Positions 36,755 through 48,254 of a stretch of DNA of 64,000 bases are shown here, piece by piece; position 1 is the first letter of the stretch, and each line of letters begins with the position of its first letter. The notes below the pieces were generated by a model, which had not been told where the DNA came from, did no database searches, and was given only the letters and a program-made list of their open reading frames with translations. Source of the stretch: Mnemiopsis leidyi (Eukaryota > Ctenophora > Tentaculata > Lobata > Bolinopsidae); the NCBI GenBank assembly GCA_000226015.1, contig JH153799.1:23584-87583 (forward strand), read 5' to 3'. Position numbers and translations under genes: made by a program.

Positions 36755-37491
36755 TCACAAAGCAGGATTATCAAAAAGCAACGGGCCAAAGCTAGATTTA
36801 TAAGGGCTCAGTTCGACAGTTGGCATCTTTGTACGATAACGAATATCTGAACATGTATCTGACTGTAAAAATATTGGTAAAATCTTAAACAGTTTACCAT
36901 GAGTTACGATATTTATCTTCAAAATGACTGCGCTATCTAACTTTGCGACCATTGCAATGGCCGTGCTAAATCAATATGCTAATATAAACCGATCATACAT
37001 ATATTGATAATGATACAAAGCTCCCTAACAAAGATTCAAAACTTACCTCAGGAGATAAGGTGCATGTTATGTCCCCTCTAGAAAGCGTTATTAGACTGTC
37101 CCAACTTTCCCTGCGCTGGTTTTTGCACCTGCTCTCTTCTCCTCCTCTTTCTTCCTCTCTCCCAGTTGACTCAGAGCGGATACCAATATCTACATTTCCC
37201 TCTGACTGAGTTTGTCTGAAATTCTTGTTCAAGTCTCGATCTCTTCTTCCGGAGACTGTTTTCTTCTCTTGAGCACTATTGCACTCCAGCTGAGGACCAA
37301 CAGAAACCTTGTCATTACTACAGGTCGAGATGGGTCGCATCAAGAAGTGTATCCCAGCCATACCGCCGCCCCATCGACAACGAGACAGACGATTTCGAGA
37401 CAAAGCCACTACTAAGACGTGTGCTGTGTCTACGTGGAATACAACTATAACTGGTCGTGACAACTAGATTAGTGTAATCATGGCCATTACA
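36755..37491 (-). CDS. 3' part of an unrecognised protein gene
   Basis: The terminal exon 36755-36862 (acceptor ATTTTTACAG, 35 codons plus TGA) joins in phase 0 to an exon with donor GAG|GTAAGT at 37047. The upstream exon runs to an acceptor at 37491 in phase 0. Its 5' half is best read in one frame (SYSCIPRRHSTRLSS) and its 3' half in another (SVGPQLECNSAQEKK). A 46-nt GT-AG intron (GTATGG...CTGTAG, about 37321-37366) would join them in frame. The product is Ser-, Arg- and Glu-rich and ends PLLFDNPAL. No domain was recognised and the start exon was not found. Confidence 0.55.
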
Positions 37492-38199
37492 CTGCAATAT
37501 GTGCAATATAGTTCCGTTAATAAGGCCAGACAGACGCTTTATAAGAGGAAAATTTAGTGTGAAATTGGGTTACATTGAACTGTGACGTGTGACAATTGTT
37601 CTGTTGTTTTCTCCCTAGTTCCTTATCCTTTTTTCTCCCTATCTATTTCCTTCTTTGTCTTAGCCACAGTCATCACAATTTTTGTTAAACATTCATTAAA
37701 AGTCGTTTTTTTTCATTGAATTATTATACATAATTATACGAGTAATAAGTGTTATAGCGACAACGAATAGATAAATTCAAACCAAACAAAATGATGCCTA
37801 TAATCCTATATGTATTATGCATCATTTCTCATCGCAACGAACTAAGGTATGATAAAGTTTAATTACAGAAAATTTATATAACAATTGCCGGTTTTATAGT
37901 TGGGTGACAGTTGTTTACCACTTTAAAAATATATATAACAAATACCGGTTTAGTTGGGGACAGTTGTTTACCACTTTAAAAAGAAGCACCATAAGCGCAG
38001 TGAACACACGATATACCTACTTTACTGAAAATATAATCTAAAAAAACAGCTCTTCAAAACCACAATCTTGCATATTTTATCCATTGGTAAGACAAGACAT
38101 TTTAGACAAAACGCTCTGCACACAATCAATTCTTTAAGATAACTCCTGAAGTATATTCTCCGATAAAAGTTACAAATTTCTTTAAAACAGAAGCAGCTG

Positions 38200-39531
38200 T
38201 TAAAACCGGGGCATTACATCCACTCCCTGTTGTTTTCTCTCCTGAAGGTTGCCACATAATGGCAGACAGTAGGATATAAGAAGAGCAACCAGGTCACTCT
38301 CATCAATACCGGCTTTCGATGCGACCTTCTTTCGAACTAGGAACCTGGTAGAAGTAGATAAGTTGGGAATTGCAGTACTTTAAATAACTTTAAATAACTT
38401 TGAATAACTTTAAATAACTTTAAATAACTTGAAATAACTTTAAAAAACTTTAAATAACCTTAAATAACTTTAAATAACTTTAAATAACTTTAAATAACTT
38501 TAGATAACTTTAAATAACTTTAAATAACTTTAAATAACTTTAAATAACTTTAAATAACTTTAGATAACTTTAAATAACTTTAAATAACTTTAAATAACTT
38601 TAAATAACTTTAAATAACTTTAAATAACTTTAAATAACTTTAAATAACTTTAAATAACTTTAGATAACTTTAAATAATACAAATTTTAACATTAAGGTAT
38701 ATGAAGTTACTACATAGTTGCTGATGTACAATGTACATTTCAACTTTCAACATAGAAACATATGTGAACAGGTGTAGATTTAATGTATCCAACCCAGCTA
38801 CACTTTTTAGATCATTAACGTAATTTCACAAGTCACTACACCATAAAACACTCATCCTTACCTAAAGTATCCGTAAACAATAGGTACGATTCCTAAGATT
38901 CCATAGATCAGGCAGTCCTCTCCTACTGACTCGGCTACCTTTCCAAATGTCCAGCAGGGCACAAAGTACGTTATTAAACCTGAAATGTTATAGGCAATTA
39001 TAAACAGCTATAGATAGTTATAGACAATTATAAAAAGCTATAATAAGACGTATAGTATAGGGGGTTGGTAATCATAGATACGAGTTTTTTGCTGTAGAAG
39101 CGTTCAATAAATGTGTGTTAATCAGCTGTAGATGGTTACATTTGTTAATCTTTGTCCATCTTGATCTTTTTACGCGCTTTATCTGTCCAGCTATACTAGT
39201 ACAAAGTAGTTAAAGTACCCTTTTGGTTTGGTCATATAAAGATCAAGATAAACAAAGATTGACAGATTTTACTGATTTGGGTCGGACCAAGAAACATAGC
39301 TGTCGGCATTCTATAGTTTCTACCTTTAAACGTACTTTCATTCGCTAAAAAGAACAGCAGTACTGTAACATATACAGTTATAGACAGCTATAACCAAAGC
39401 CATTTAATCGAATTCTTACGGGCCGTTAGAATAATTACAGGGTGAACTAGAGGGTGCAAAGTTGAATGTTGCAACTTACATGCTCCTATGTCATCAAAGC
39501 AGCCCCAGAGTGGAATTTTCCATTCACCCAT
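38200..39531 (-). CDS. PLAC8 family (cornifelin/placenta-specific 8-like) cysteine-rich protein
   Basis: Complete three-exon gene: 39480-39531 (ATG at 39531, donor T|GTAAGT), 38862-38979, and 38200-38344 with TAA at 38200-38202. Phases match and give 104 residues. Landmarks of the family are in order: the start GEWKIPLWGCFDDIGAC; the core YFVPCWTFGKVAESVGEDC, matching the CPCxxFGxxAExxGxxC-type signature of PLAC8 proteins; a hydrophobic stretch LIYGILGIVPIVYGYF; and a second half with CLPLCGNLQER, matching the usual C...C..CQE(R) ending. Family members are small proteins linked to the plasma membrane or organelle membranes and include plant cell-size regulators and cadmium-resistance proteins; the exact role here is unknown. 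Intron 2 carries a long decamer satellite. Confidence 0.9.
38381..38677. repeat. Decamer satellite (TAAATAACTT)n, about 30 copies
   Basis: Perfectly phased 10-bp units with rare TAGATAACTT variants fill about 300 bp. They end 37 bp upstream (in transcript direction) of the last-exon acceptor of the PLAC8 gene. Confidence 0.97.
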
Positions 39532-41138
39532 TTTGATTCGTTACCTAAGTATCTGCAGTATCAAATGTTAAAAATCAAATATTTTTAAAGAAAAGAAATA
39601 TAACACAAGTTACTGAAGTAAATTGACGACAGAAAAACGACCGTCACCCGATAGACTTTATATCTCCTGCAAATATGACTGCAAAACGTTCGTTCTCATA
39701 ATAATGACTATTATATCCGTACCCTATAACACGAATAAAATGGGAATATTATCTTACACCAACGCATAATGAACTAACTAATTTCCAATTTGCGCGTTAC
39801 AGACTACAGGGGGGTCCAGCTGGTCAAATGCTACTTCTTGGCGGTCTATGATATATCGTTATAGCGGTCTTCCCTTCCCGAGTTTGATGTACTTATTGTT
39901 GATCAGTTTAAGGCTGGCATAATCTCATAACGATTATGATACCTTAAAACCTACGTTCTTTTGCTAAGCGATATGCTGGCGTGGTCAGATCGGGAAGTTG
40001 AAGGCACCCTCTCCCCCGGCCCCTGTTTATTGGCTGTAATGTTCCCCGGATTCAGTGAGGCCTTTACTAGTACAACTCTCTGATGAGTAACTATAACAAC
40101 CCTACACTAATTTGTACTACCATCCTCGATGTTTATACATAGCAAAACTTGACAAAAAACAATAGGCTCTACTTTGGTATTGTTTTTAGAGCCTCTTTCA
40201 GCTGTTGTCAATACCTCTGCAGGCGTCACAGTCAGCAACGGTTATAAGTAGGTGGCACTTCCCTACTGAAAGTTTCTAGTTGTTAACTTTTAGTAACCAG
40301 AACAATACTATTTCTTATTTGTCATTTTATAACTGACATAATCTGCAATCGGGCGAATAATCTTATAAGAGTTAAAGGTTTAAAAAACACTCTATCATCG
40401 TGCAAACTACATGTAGTTGTACAACGCTGTAAAGCACGTACACACAACGTATTTAAACAACATCAACAACGACATTTACAACAAAGTTTAAACCCCCAAG
40501 ATCGAGTTGCACACAGCACATCAAACGTCCACCAAACAATTAGAAAAGTTTAATATTTGATAAAGGGGCAAGGTGGGTGAAGGAATCTAGTATAAGTGAT
40601 CTGTACCACTGGCTAGCCTGGAATGAGAGTAAGCTACTAAACGCAAGATTTAACCCATAGCTCGGTTTTATGGAACACACTATATGACTATGATTATGTC
40701 TAGTTCTAGGAGCTGCAGTATCTCTTACTGCTTTTACTGCATCAATCAAGTAAAATTCGTTCTCCTAAGTTAAAGTAAGGAAAGCAAGGACAACGGATTA
40801 GATTAAGATACACGCAAACAGGTCCGTTAAAAAGTAAACAAGGCTTCGAAGTTACACGTGCATCCTGCTTGTCATTTCGCATGTTCTTACAAATAATAGT
40901 TACATTTATCATCATGCTCTTTTAAAAAGTTTTACGGCTTTGTTTGTTGTGCTTGGAATGAACGACAACGATAAGAAAAACAATTAGCAAAAAGAACTAG
41001 AAGGACAAATCATCATAGACAAAGTGAAGAAAATGTTTTATCTCAAAAACATATCTGGCTTAGCCAGCATTCCATAAGCGATATATTGCATATCGGTTAA
41101 GTTTAACTGGAACTCTGGCCGAGAAAGCTGGGTTCCCT
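39532..41138. other. Upstream of PLAC8, no gene seen
   Basis: AT-rich region. Several stop-rich frames only. Repeats of TATAGACAATTATAAA type occur just inside the PLAC8 intron at 38990-39050. Confidence 0.4.
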
Positions 41139-41237
41139 CACGGAATTCCGACTTTGACGGAGTTCCGACTATAGCACTGAATTCCTAATTTAAGAATTGT
41201 GGTATAGTCGGAATTCCGTCAAATTCGGAATTCCGTG
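41139..41237. repeat. Imperfect foldback repeat, about 50-bp arms
   Basis: CACGGAATTCCG at the left end is mirrored by CGGAATTCCGTG at the right. The interior (GACGGAGTTCCGACTATA / TATAGTCGGAATTCCGTC) also pairs. It is probably a short non-autonomous element. Confidence 0.85.
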
Positions 41238-42045
41238 CGTGTACCGGAAAGCTGTGCTATTAAAATCTTTTAAACAATTATACACTTCAAAAAAAGATGG
41301 TGCTGGGAGTCAGAGAAACCTAGGCTGTGTGACGTTGATAGTAAGATGGCAGGTGTAAGACAGAACCAAGGAAAGGAATGTGCTGAATCAAGAAATACGG
41401 TGGGAAAGACAAAGAGAGGTATAATTTGTTTACATTGCGGTCTCTCATTCTCAAAACAATACCATCACAATCCTTCAATCCGTTGTACAAACAAAATCTG
41501 AAACTGGAGGGAAAAGTACAAAAGATCATTGAAATAACAAAAACTAATAACATTACTACAAATGTGGTATTTCAATTTCCAAACCTCCACCTCATTGAAA
41601 AAGTCTCAATGTTCTCAGTCATTATGTCATATCAGGTGTAGCGCTGATCATAAACTTATAGTATTATCAGCTACGTCGTGTCAACAAGCTTCAGATGGTT
41701 CATTTCGTGCTGGAGCCTTGAACAATTTGAAGCTAATATAGGCCGGTAACGAGCCTTTTTCCGATCGGGCCCTAATTCTGATCACCTGGACTCTGGAGAG
41801 AAAAAATTCTAGAAATTTTGTTTTTTGAATTTTCATATTTATTGTCGTAGGATTAACATTAAGGGCTTTTCTAATTCCCTTAAAAATTTCTAGCAAAAAA
41901 TCCTAAAAATGATTGCACAAGTTCGAGTTGAATAATTTTACCCCTGAAATTGACATTTTTTGTCAAAGATTATTTCCTGACTGGCTGTTTTAAGGTGCTG
42001 CAAATAGTGCAACTGTGCAGGCTGCCACAGACAGACTAAAATAAT

Positions 42046-42290
42046 CCTTCATTTTTGTCCAGTGGTCCTCCGGCCCGGGGCATGGGTGCGTATCCCACTG
42101 AGGCCACCACGTGTTGTAAAGCAATCTTCTAATTCTGTCGACTCAGCAGACTGCAGACCGGGATACCGTGATTGAGGGTTGAATGAGGAGGGTCTTCGTT
42201 AAAAGATCTAGAATCTTCCAGGAGCCCCTTCAGTTAAACTGTAAAACCTTAGGTGAAGTAGACCGGTTCAGAAAACCAAAATACAAAATC
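42046..42290 (+). repeat. tRNA-derived SINE
   Basis: The head contains an A-box-like TGTCCAGTGG (42057) and, about 30 bp on, a B-box-like GGTGCGTATCCC (42086) followed by CACTGAGGCCACCA, as at the 3' end of a tRNA. The body from 42160 to 42240 is nearly identical to 5930-6010. The end is A-rich (AACCAAAATACAAAATCAAA). Confidence 0.75.
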
Positions 42291-43948
42291 AAATCCACGT
42301 GTAATTAAAAGTGCAAGGATGGAAGTCCGCCATCATTTCATTATATTCCCATACAAGCCAGACCACGACAGAAAACTACCTTAACCTAGCGCGTCGTGTT
42401 AAATGTTCAAGAGTCAGTTCCAGAAGTAAGCAACCACCGTAGAGATAGATGCAGAACAATATTTTCTACTTCTCGAGATGCAGCCGTGAAATAAAAGAAA
42501 AGCCCATGACCAATGATGTGATTGTGAACGTTCAGTCGTGCTTGCCGGGCGGTGAGTGACTGAGCACGCGAGACACCTAGTTAGCTAGGTGTTCAAGCTG
42601 TTTGAGTTGGGACCGCACTGACTCACTGACGTGCAGTGATACGCTAACTGCACGTTAGAATTGATTTTTTTCTAGCCTATCCAAGCCACAAAACCAGACA
42701 CAGTTCTAGTGCATGTTAAATATGAATATGAGCTGTTAGTGTTACAGCAAATTGCATCGCATTTATAATCCAGCCTTTATATATATAGGACAAAATATAC
42801 TCAAACTCAAAGTTAAATAAGTAAATAGACGACAGTACGATTAGATTTTGAATTTGAGAACCTTATAATTCTTGGAGACAGCAGGGAACTGTCGCATATA
42901 TTGATCTATATTTTTGAACGTGACTGCGATTCTCCGATTAATTAATGAAAAGGCGAAAAACCATTCGAATAAAATTTGCGACACCTTCCCAGATATACCT
43001 TTCTCTATAAAAATATAAGTCATTATCGAATAGAAACTGTTTAAGACAAAATATGTTAAGTAATGGCCACTCACATGATCATTGTTCAATTGTTTCATTT
43101 CGAAGCGTTAAGGGTTTAACTAAAACTACTAAACTATGTGACTTTCAAGGCACTGATAATTAAAAAGGCAATGACTCGGGAGAATGGCAGCATCGTCAAC
43201 AGATGATTATGCTAAAAGATGAATTCTAATTGCACACTTGAAATTGCACCCCCCTAGCTCCTTCTCCTTTTCTAGCGGTGAAAGTTAACTCAAGATAAAA
43301 AAACAAGCTAAACACACGTTTAACAAAAAGAATGGAACTGGAGAGCAGCATTAAACAAAGCGAACAATGAGCTAGGTAGGTACACTACCGTCGCGTTGAG
43401 ACTGAGATGAGTGGCCGCGGAGGAAATGGGCGCCAGCTGGCACAAATAATAAAGACAATTTGAGATTAAGAGAAGTGAAACTCGACCACAAAAATGGACG
43501 TTAATAAGTTTGTAATTTGCTTAGTTTTGCCAAGCGCCGTAGTTGTTAATAAACTGTTAAAATCGATCTGGCTACAGTTTTGTGATGGAACTGCAGTACA
43601 TCGTAAATAAGATCAGAATAGAAGTGGTAATAAACACTTATAGTGCCCCTGAACAGGAGATATATGATATAGCGAGCTTGATACAGGAAAGTTGAATAGG
43701 GAAAGTTCTCCTAGTGAAGCGGCTGAAATTAACAGCGGAACAGTGACTGCATTAGCTGTAGACATCGAAATTGAACAACTGTAGATTTAGATATCGTTTA
43801 TAAGCCTCTGATCAACTGCAGAATAAAAATCATTAGTCCGAAACTGACCACGGCTGATGTTGGAGTGTGTAATGATGTCATCGTGTTCAGCAGTCAGCTA
43901 TTTCATGTGAACCTCAGTTTCAGCATTGGGACAATGGGACTGCAGGAC
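42291..43948. other. No convincing gene
   Basis: AT-rich with a palindromic CACCTAGTTAGCTAGGTG near 42571. On the minus strand at 42841-43098 an ATG frame of 85 codons with several hydrophobic stretches is open, including a possible phase-0 AAG|GTGTCG donor. It has no recognisable content and is kept as doubtful. Confidence 0.3.
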
Positions 43949-43951
43949 TTA

Positions 43952-44426
43952 GGGGTCGTTCACATATGACGTCATCACCTAGAGGGGGAGGGCTTTCCAA
44001 ATGATGACGATTGATGACGAGGGGGGAGGGGGTTTTGGTCAATGATGATGTCATTAACAATTTTAGGATTTATAGGATTTTTTTGAAAATTTTTGATATC
44101 AATTTTGAAAAATTTTATCAGAATTTTACAAAATCAGAAGGAAAATTTTCAAGTAAAGNNNNNNNNNNTTCAAAAATCTGGTGAATACTGTGTTTTCACT
44201 GACTTTGTGTAAAAAATTTCAAAAATGACTGCAAATTAATGACCAGAAATCAAGTTTTTTGACATAAAGTAGTGGGGGGGGTTCCGACTGTGATGATGTC
44301 AATGAATTATTATGGTAATTTACCTATGACATTTAGGGGCGGTTTTGTCATGATGTCGATGACGAATGATGACGGAGGGGGGTAAAAATTACCGAAAATT
44401 TGCTGACGTCATATGCGAACGACCCC
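43952..44426. mobile_element. PIF/Harbinger-like MITE
   Basis: The terminal inverted repeats GGGGTCGTTCACATATGACG and its complement at the right end (CGTCATATGCGAACGACCCC) are flanked on both sides by TTA, a 3-bp duplication of the TWA type used by PIF/Harbinger transposases. The interior is rich in ATGATGACG and G-runs, has no coding frame, and holds the 10-N gap. Confidence 0.75.
44159..44168. other. Assembly gap of 10 N
   Basis: Ten unresolved bases inside the Harbinger-like MITE. Confidence 1.
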
Positions 44427-44429
44427 TTA

Positions 44430-45249
44430 CGAGGAATTTAACAGGAATTCTTATTCAAATATATCGCTAAAGAACACTATAGATAGACCCGTCGTTATTT
44501 AGAATTGATTATAAGTTGATTATAAATTATAATATACATTATAAATTGATCATAGATTGATAAAACTGATTACAAATTGGGATTGGTAAATGTCCTAAAT
44601 ATTAACTGACTAAAGATTGTACTTACTCAGATTGTACTTACTCAGAAAAATTGTACTTACTCAGAAAAATTTAAATTGAAAAACCAGAAAATTATATCAT
44701 ATCTTACACACAATTGTGACGGGTACACTTAAGCACTTTAAACAGTACGTATTACAGATTTACAGTTTCGAACAAACATTTGCGGATGGAAGTACAACCT
44801 AATGGCTAATAATAACGTCATACCTAATTGACATGTCTCATCCTTGACCTTAGTATCAGAAAAATTAAACCTAAATATTGAGGAGACAGACAAGACTAAC
44901 AGACAAGACTAACTACAATCCAGAGCATAAGCAGCAGCGTGACTTTGACAATGAGAACTAAAACAATTATAGTCTATTCCGACCTCTTCCGATATTTAAT
45001 TCCCGCCCTCTGCAGCCATTGTTACACGCACAATTCACGTGACGCCTGAAATATGTGGGAGGTCCATATCACGTGCTTGGCTCCAGTGTCGAGCTTATAG
45101 TTATAGATGTGCAACAGAATCCGAGGCTATATTGGCTCCTCATTAACGGGTCCCCATCTCTAATTGGTGGTCTCGTATAAACAGAATTGTACATGAAGCG
45201 GTCTAATTGCCGTCTAAATTTCAGTCACGTGAAAACTAGAATGTCCGTG
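44430..45249. other. Non-coding, promoter-proximal region
   Basis: Short direct repeats (TTGTACTTACTCAGA, three copies at 44617-44668; GATTATAAATTG variants at 44505-44585). Otherwise AT-rich without genes. Confidence 0.4.
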
Positions 45250-45375
45250 ATTGGCTGCCGGTCCAGCTCACTATTGTTTGACGTGGTGACTTTTGTTCCA
45301 AACGTGTGTGGTCTCAAAGGCTCAGGCAGTTCAGCAGATTATATATACCTCTCGGTCTGTTAACTTAAGGGCCTC
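45250..45375 (+). promoter_or_regulatory. CCAAT plus TATA core promoter
   Basis: ATTGG (inverted CCAAT box) at 45250 is followed by TATATATA at 45340-45347, about 90 bp apart, a classical metazoan arrangement predicting a start near 45370. Upstream between 45030 and 45240 are three CACGTG E-boxes, two of them in the extended form TCACGTGA. Confidence 0.5.
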
Positions 45376-45863
45376 GAATTTCAGAAATTTTGATGTGGAA
45401 CTAGGGTGTAAGCACAGTACACATAAGCATTATTGTACGATTAGCAAACACATGGGAGTGTAACTGTTAATGTGCAGATATCGACGGTAATTTTCAATAT
45501 CACACGACCTATGACTTTGCTAATAGTAGTTGAAAAAACAACAGACTAACTAAAATAAAAACAGGATTAAGATGTATTTTAATTTATCTATTTTTTTATT
45601 ATTATATTATTTTTTTATTTTTTCTATTATTATATCATTTTTTATTTATTATTATTTATTTATTTATGTTTATAGCTTTTACCCCCTACAAGCTTTTACC
45701 CTTCTTTATTGGCTTTTGAAAATCGTTACATATGCCCTGTATATAGCAATTTATGCACTCTTTAACCAACCCGAAATAGATTTAGTTATTAATTATCCGT
45801 TAAGTTAAGCTATTCTGATTGATTGTAGATTCACGGGAGGTTGCTAATAGATTATTGTGAACC

Positions 45864-46079
45864 ATGTTCAATGTTACTGATAATGAGTTTCGGGTCCTGA
45901 TCCTGGGTATTCCTCAGTCTATTATAATATTAATATTAATAGTCCTAAAAGACAGCAAAATGAATGTCCTGTTCCCATCTAACGGTGCAATAAGTGAATC
46001 ATTAAATAAAAAGCTCATGGCTTTACATTACACGTCTTCAGATCAAATGAGTGTGAACGTTTATAATGACAGCCAGTGA
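45864..46079 (+). CDS. Possible small single-pass membrane protein
   Basis: ATG in a fair context (GAACCATGT) opens 71 codons to TGA. The short N-terminus carries an N-glycosylation-type NVT, followed by a hydrophobic stretch (VLILGIPQSIIILILIVL) and a hydrophilic tail. It lies about 500 bp downstream of the TATA/CCAAT promoter. The frame directly upstream (45572-45808) is a low-complexity TTATT tract and probably not coding. No family was recognised. Confidence 0.4.
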   Translation: MFNVTDNEFRVLILGIPQSIIILILIVLKDSKMNVLFPSNGAISESLNKKLMALHYTSSDQMSVNVYNDSQ

Positions 46080-46909
46080 AAACTGGCTTATAATTGATTT
46101 TAAATCTGTCTAAAATCTGTCTAAATCTTTATAGTTCAGCAACAGCCACAGGTGTCAACTCAACACTTCGAGCCATGTCGATCAGCTTATTGTCTAGTTG
46201 ATGACTTGAGACAGCAAAAGTTGTGATAACTTGAGAAGCATGTTATAATTAGTAGGGCCGATGGCTCGAAGCTGGTGAGATTCGTTTACCATATTGGATC
46301 TAACATAATTTCCCAAGCGACTACAGACTGATTGGAGGAAATTATTGATATAAAGGGTCCGAAACTACTAGGTCCTAAGTCTTATACTGTAGTCAATGAG
46401 AGAATGAGTAAATATGTGTATTATATTCTAACATCTTGATTACTTAAAGTTAAGGTACTTAAATTTGCCAAAAAGTAAAATCAATAAATTGGTTGCTGCC
46501 TTCGACCGGGGAGAGTCTCTTGGCTGTTCCCTCTTAATATAAAGTGATATTCCGATTTAGCCCGGGGAAGCAATCAACGTTTACTCCGTCAACTTTCTCT
46601 CGGTCGCTTGCTTTTGAGTTCTTAATTAAATGGATCAGACGAATTAAATTGAAATTTTTTATGAATAGGACTATAATGTACATAAGCATCTTTTTTGTTA
46701 CAAATTAGACGAGACACTGTTCTGCGATATTTCAAAGGTTTAGCACATCTTCCGGCTGAAAGACTTTAATTGAAAAATTGCGTTTTCAAGACGTTATACT
46801 GCGGACGCGCCTTAAAAGCTAGAGACCTGAAATTTTCAGGATCACCTATTCGCCTAGATATAAACTTAAGAAAAAAACTGCAAAGTTTCAATTTTTAAGT
46901 TTAACTGAT

Positions 46910-47640
46910 CGGTTGTACGGCAGCGCGCACCCTCCTGTCATTTTATTCCCTTAATGAGGGTCTGACGAAGTCAGACAACTGATCGGGAAAGTGCAGTATT
47001 TAGGTTTTAGTTTTACGGAATCGTATATAAAAGCGCCGGTCAGTTTTCAACTTTCGTCGAAAACATTTTCCCTGCGTGCGCTAATTCAAATTGTTCGGTT
47101 GAGTCCTCTGGGACCTTCGTCTGATCACGGACCTACGTCGGGGCCTTCGGCCTTGTCGAGGCTAGGTGTTACCCGACTCGACTGATCGCGCGCGGCTCAC
47201 AGCTTGCTGCTCTCCAGCTCCTTGCGTTTCGTTGTCAGACGTTGTCTGACCTGCTGCCGCGAAGCTGCCGCAACGCAAGGCAAGCGTTTCGTTAGAACGT
47301 CAGACTGATATCATCTCGTCAACTTCGGGGCCGGCCCCTCCTCGGCCTTGACCTTGGCAAAGGGGGGCTTTGTTGGGCCGGGCCCTGGCAATACAAGGGT
47401 GAAGGAGTCATTTCCCCGTTAGGTTCTAACGTGAGTCGGGTATCACCGCGACAAAGCAAGTATGAAGTAGCAACACAGACTGAGGTACCTAAGCAAAAAA
47501 AGATGCTGCTCATAGTTATTATAACGGACGGATTTGTCTGACTTTTATCGACACTCATTTGACATTCTCCGAGAACAAAATGACGGGAGGGAGCGCTCTG
47601 CTGTAGAACCAAGTACGTGCTGTGAGCTCTTATACTGTAC
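46910..47640. mobile_element. GC-rich element with long inverted ends
   Basis: The segments 46918-46982 and 47527-47607 are inverted copies of one sequence (GTCTGACTTCGTCAGA, AAAATGACRGGAGGG, GCGCTGC), and a third copy lies at 36490-36575. Between them is GC-rich DNA with further inverted pairs (TTACCCGACTC / GAGTCGGGTA). A TATATAAAAG box at 47024 is followed by GC-rich sequence. No transposase frame and no known RNA gene was recognised. Confidence 0.5.
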
Positions 47641-48254
47641 GTACTCACGTGCCCGCTAATTACTAGTGGTTAAATGTTTTCGCGCTTCGCAAAATCTATC
47701 GTTAATCGTGTGACTGCATTGGGCTCAACTTGTCTGTGAAGTCTGACACGCAGCTCCCTTTTCATGTTAACACTTAACTGATGAATCTAGTTCGAAAAGC
47801 ATCTGTTACATTATATTATTTTGTAATTTAATCCGACACATGGATAGCATGAGGAACATCCTCAGCGGCTAGTTGTCAAGACATTTTTAACGTGATGCTC
47901 ACAATTTAAGTTATCCCCTTTATCACTGGGTTCTACCCAAGATTGTCGATTATTGAACCACGAATAAAATTCTCCTTAAGCCGACCATGTCATGTTTTTA
48001 CGTCCAAATATTTAGTCGTTCGCGTCTAATCAATAAATGTAAAAATCTATTGAAAGTAAAACTTAATTTGTTAATTTTACATGAATGAAAGCAAAAACAG
48101 CGAAAAGGGGAATCTAAAAATTGATACAAAGCAAGCGTAAAAACAAGCATATACTACAGCAGGAATCTTGTATAAATTTGAGAGTTTTTGCTAATTTTTT
48201 CAAAACCTAAACTAAAATAACCAATGTTTTGCCTCAACGCTTAAATAACTGGTT
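47641..48254. other. Region downstream of cystathionine beta-synthase, nothing seen
   Basis: AT-rich 3' flank of the CBS gene, presumably including its 3' untranslated region. Confidence 0.4.

Noticed and set aside
45572-45808. Plus-strand frame rich in Phe, Tyr and Ile
   Set aside because: Translation of a TTATT/TTTTTA low-complexity tract.
47319-47648. Minus-strand frame of 109 codons and overlapping plus-strand frame at 46991-47185
   Set aside because: Both fall inside the GC-rich element with inverted ends and look like composition effects.
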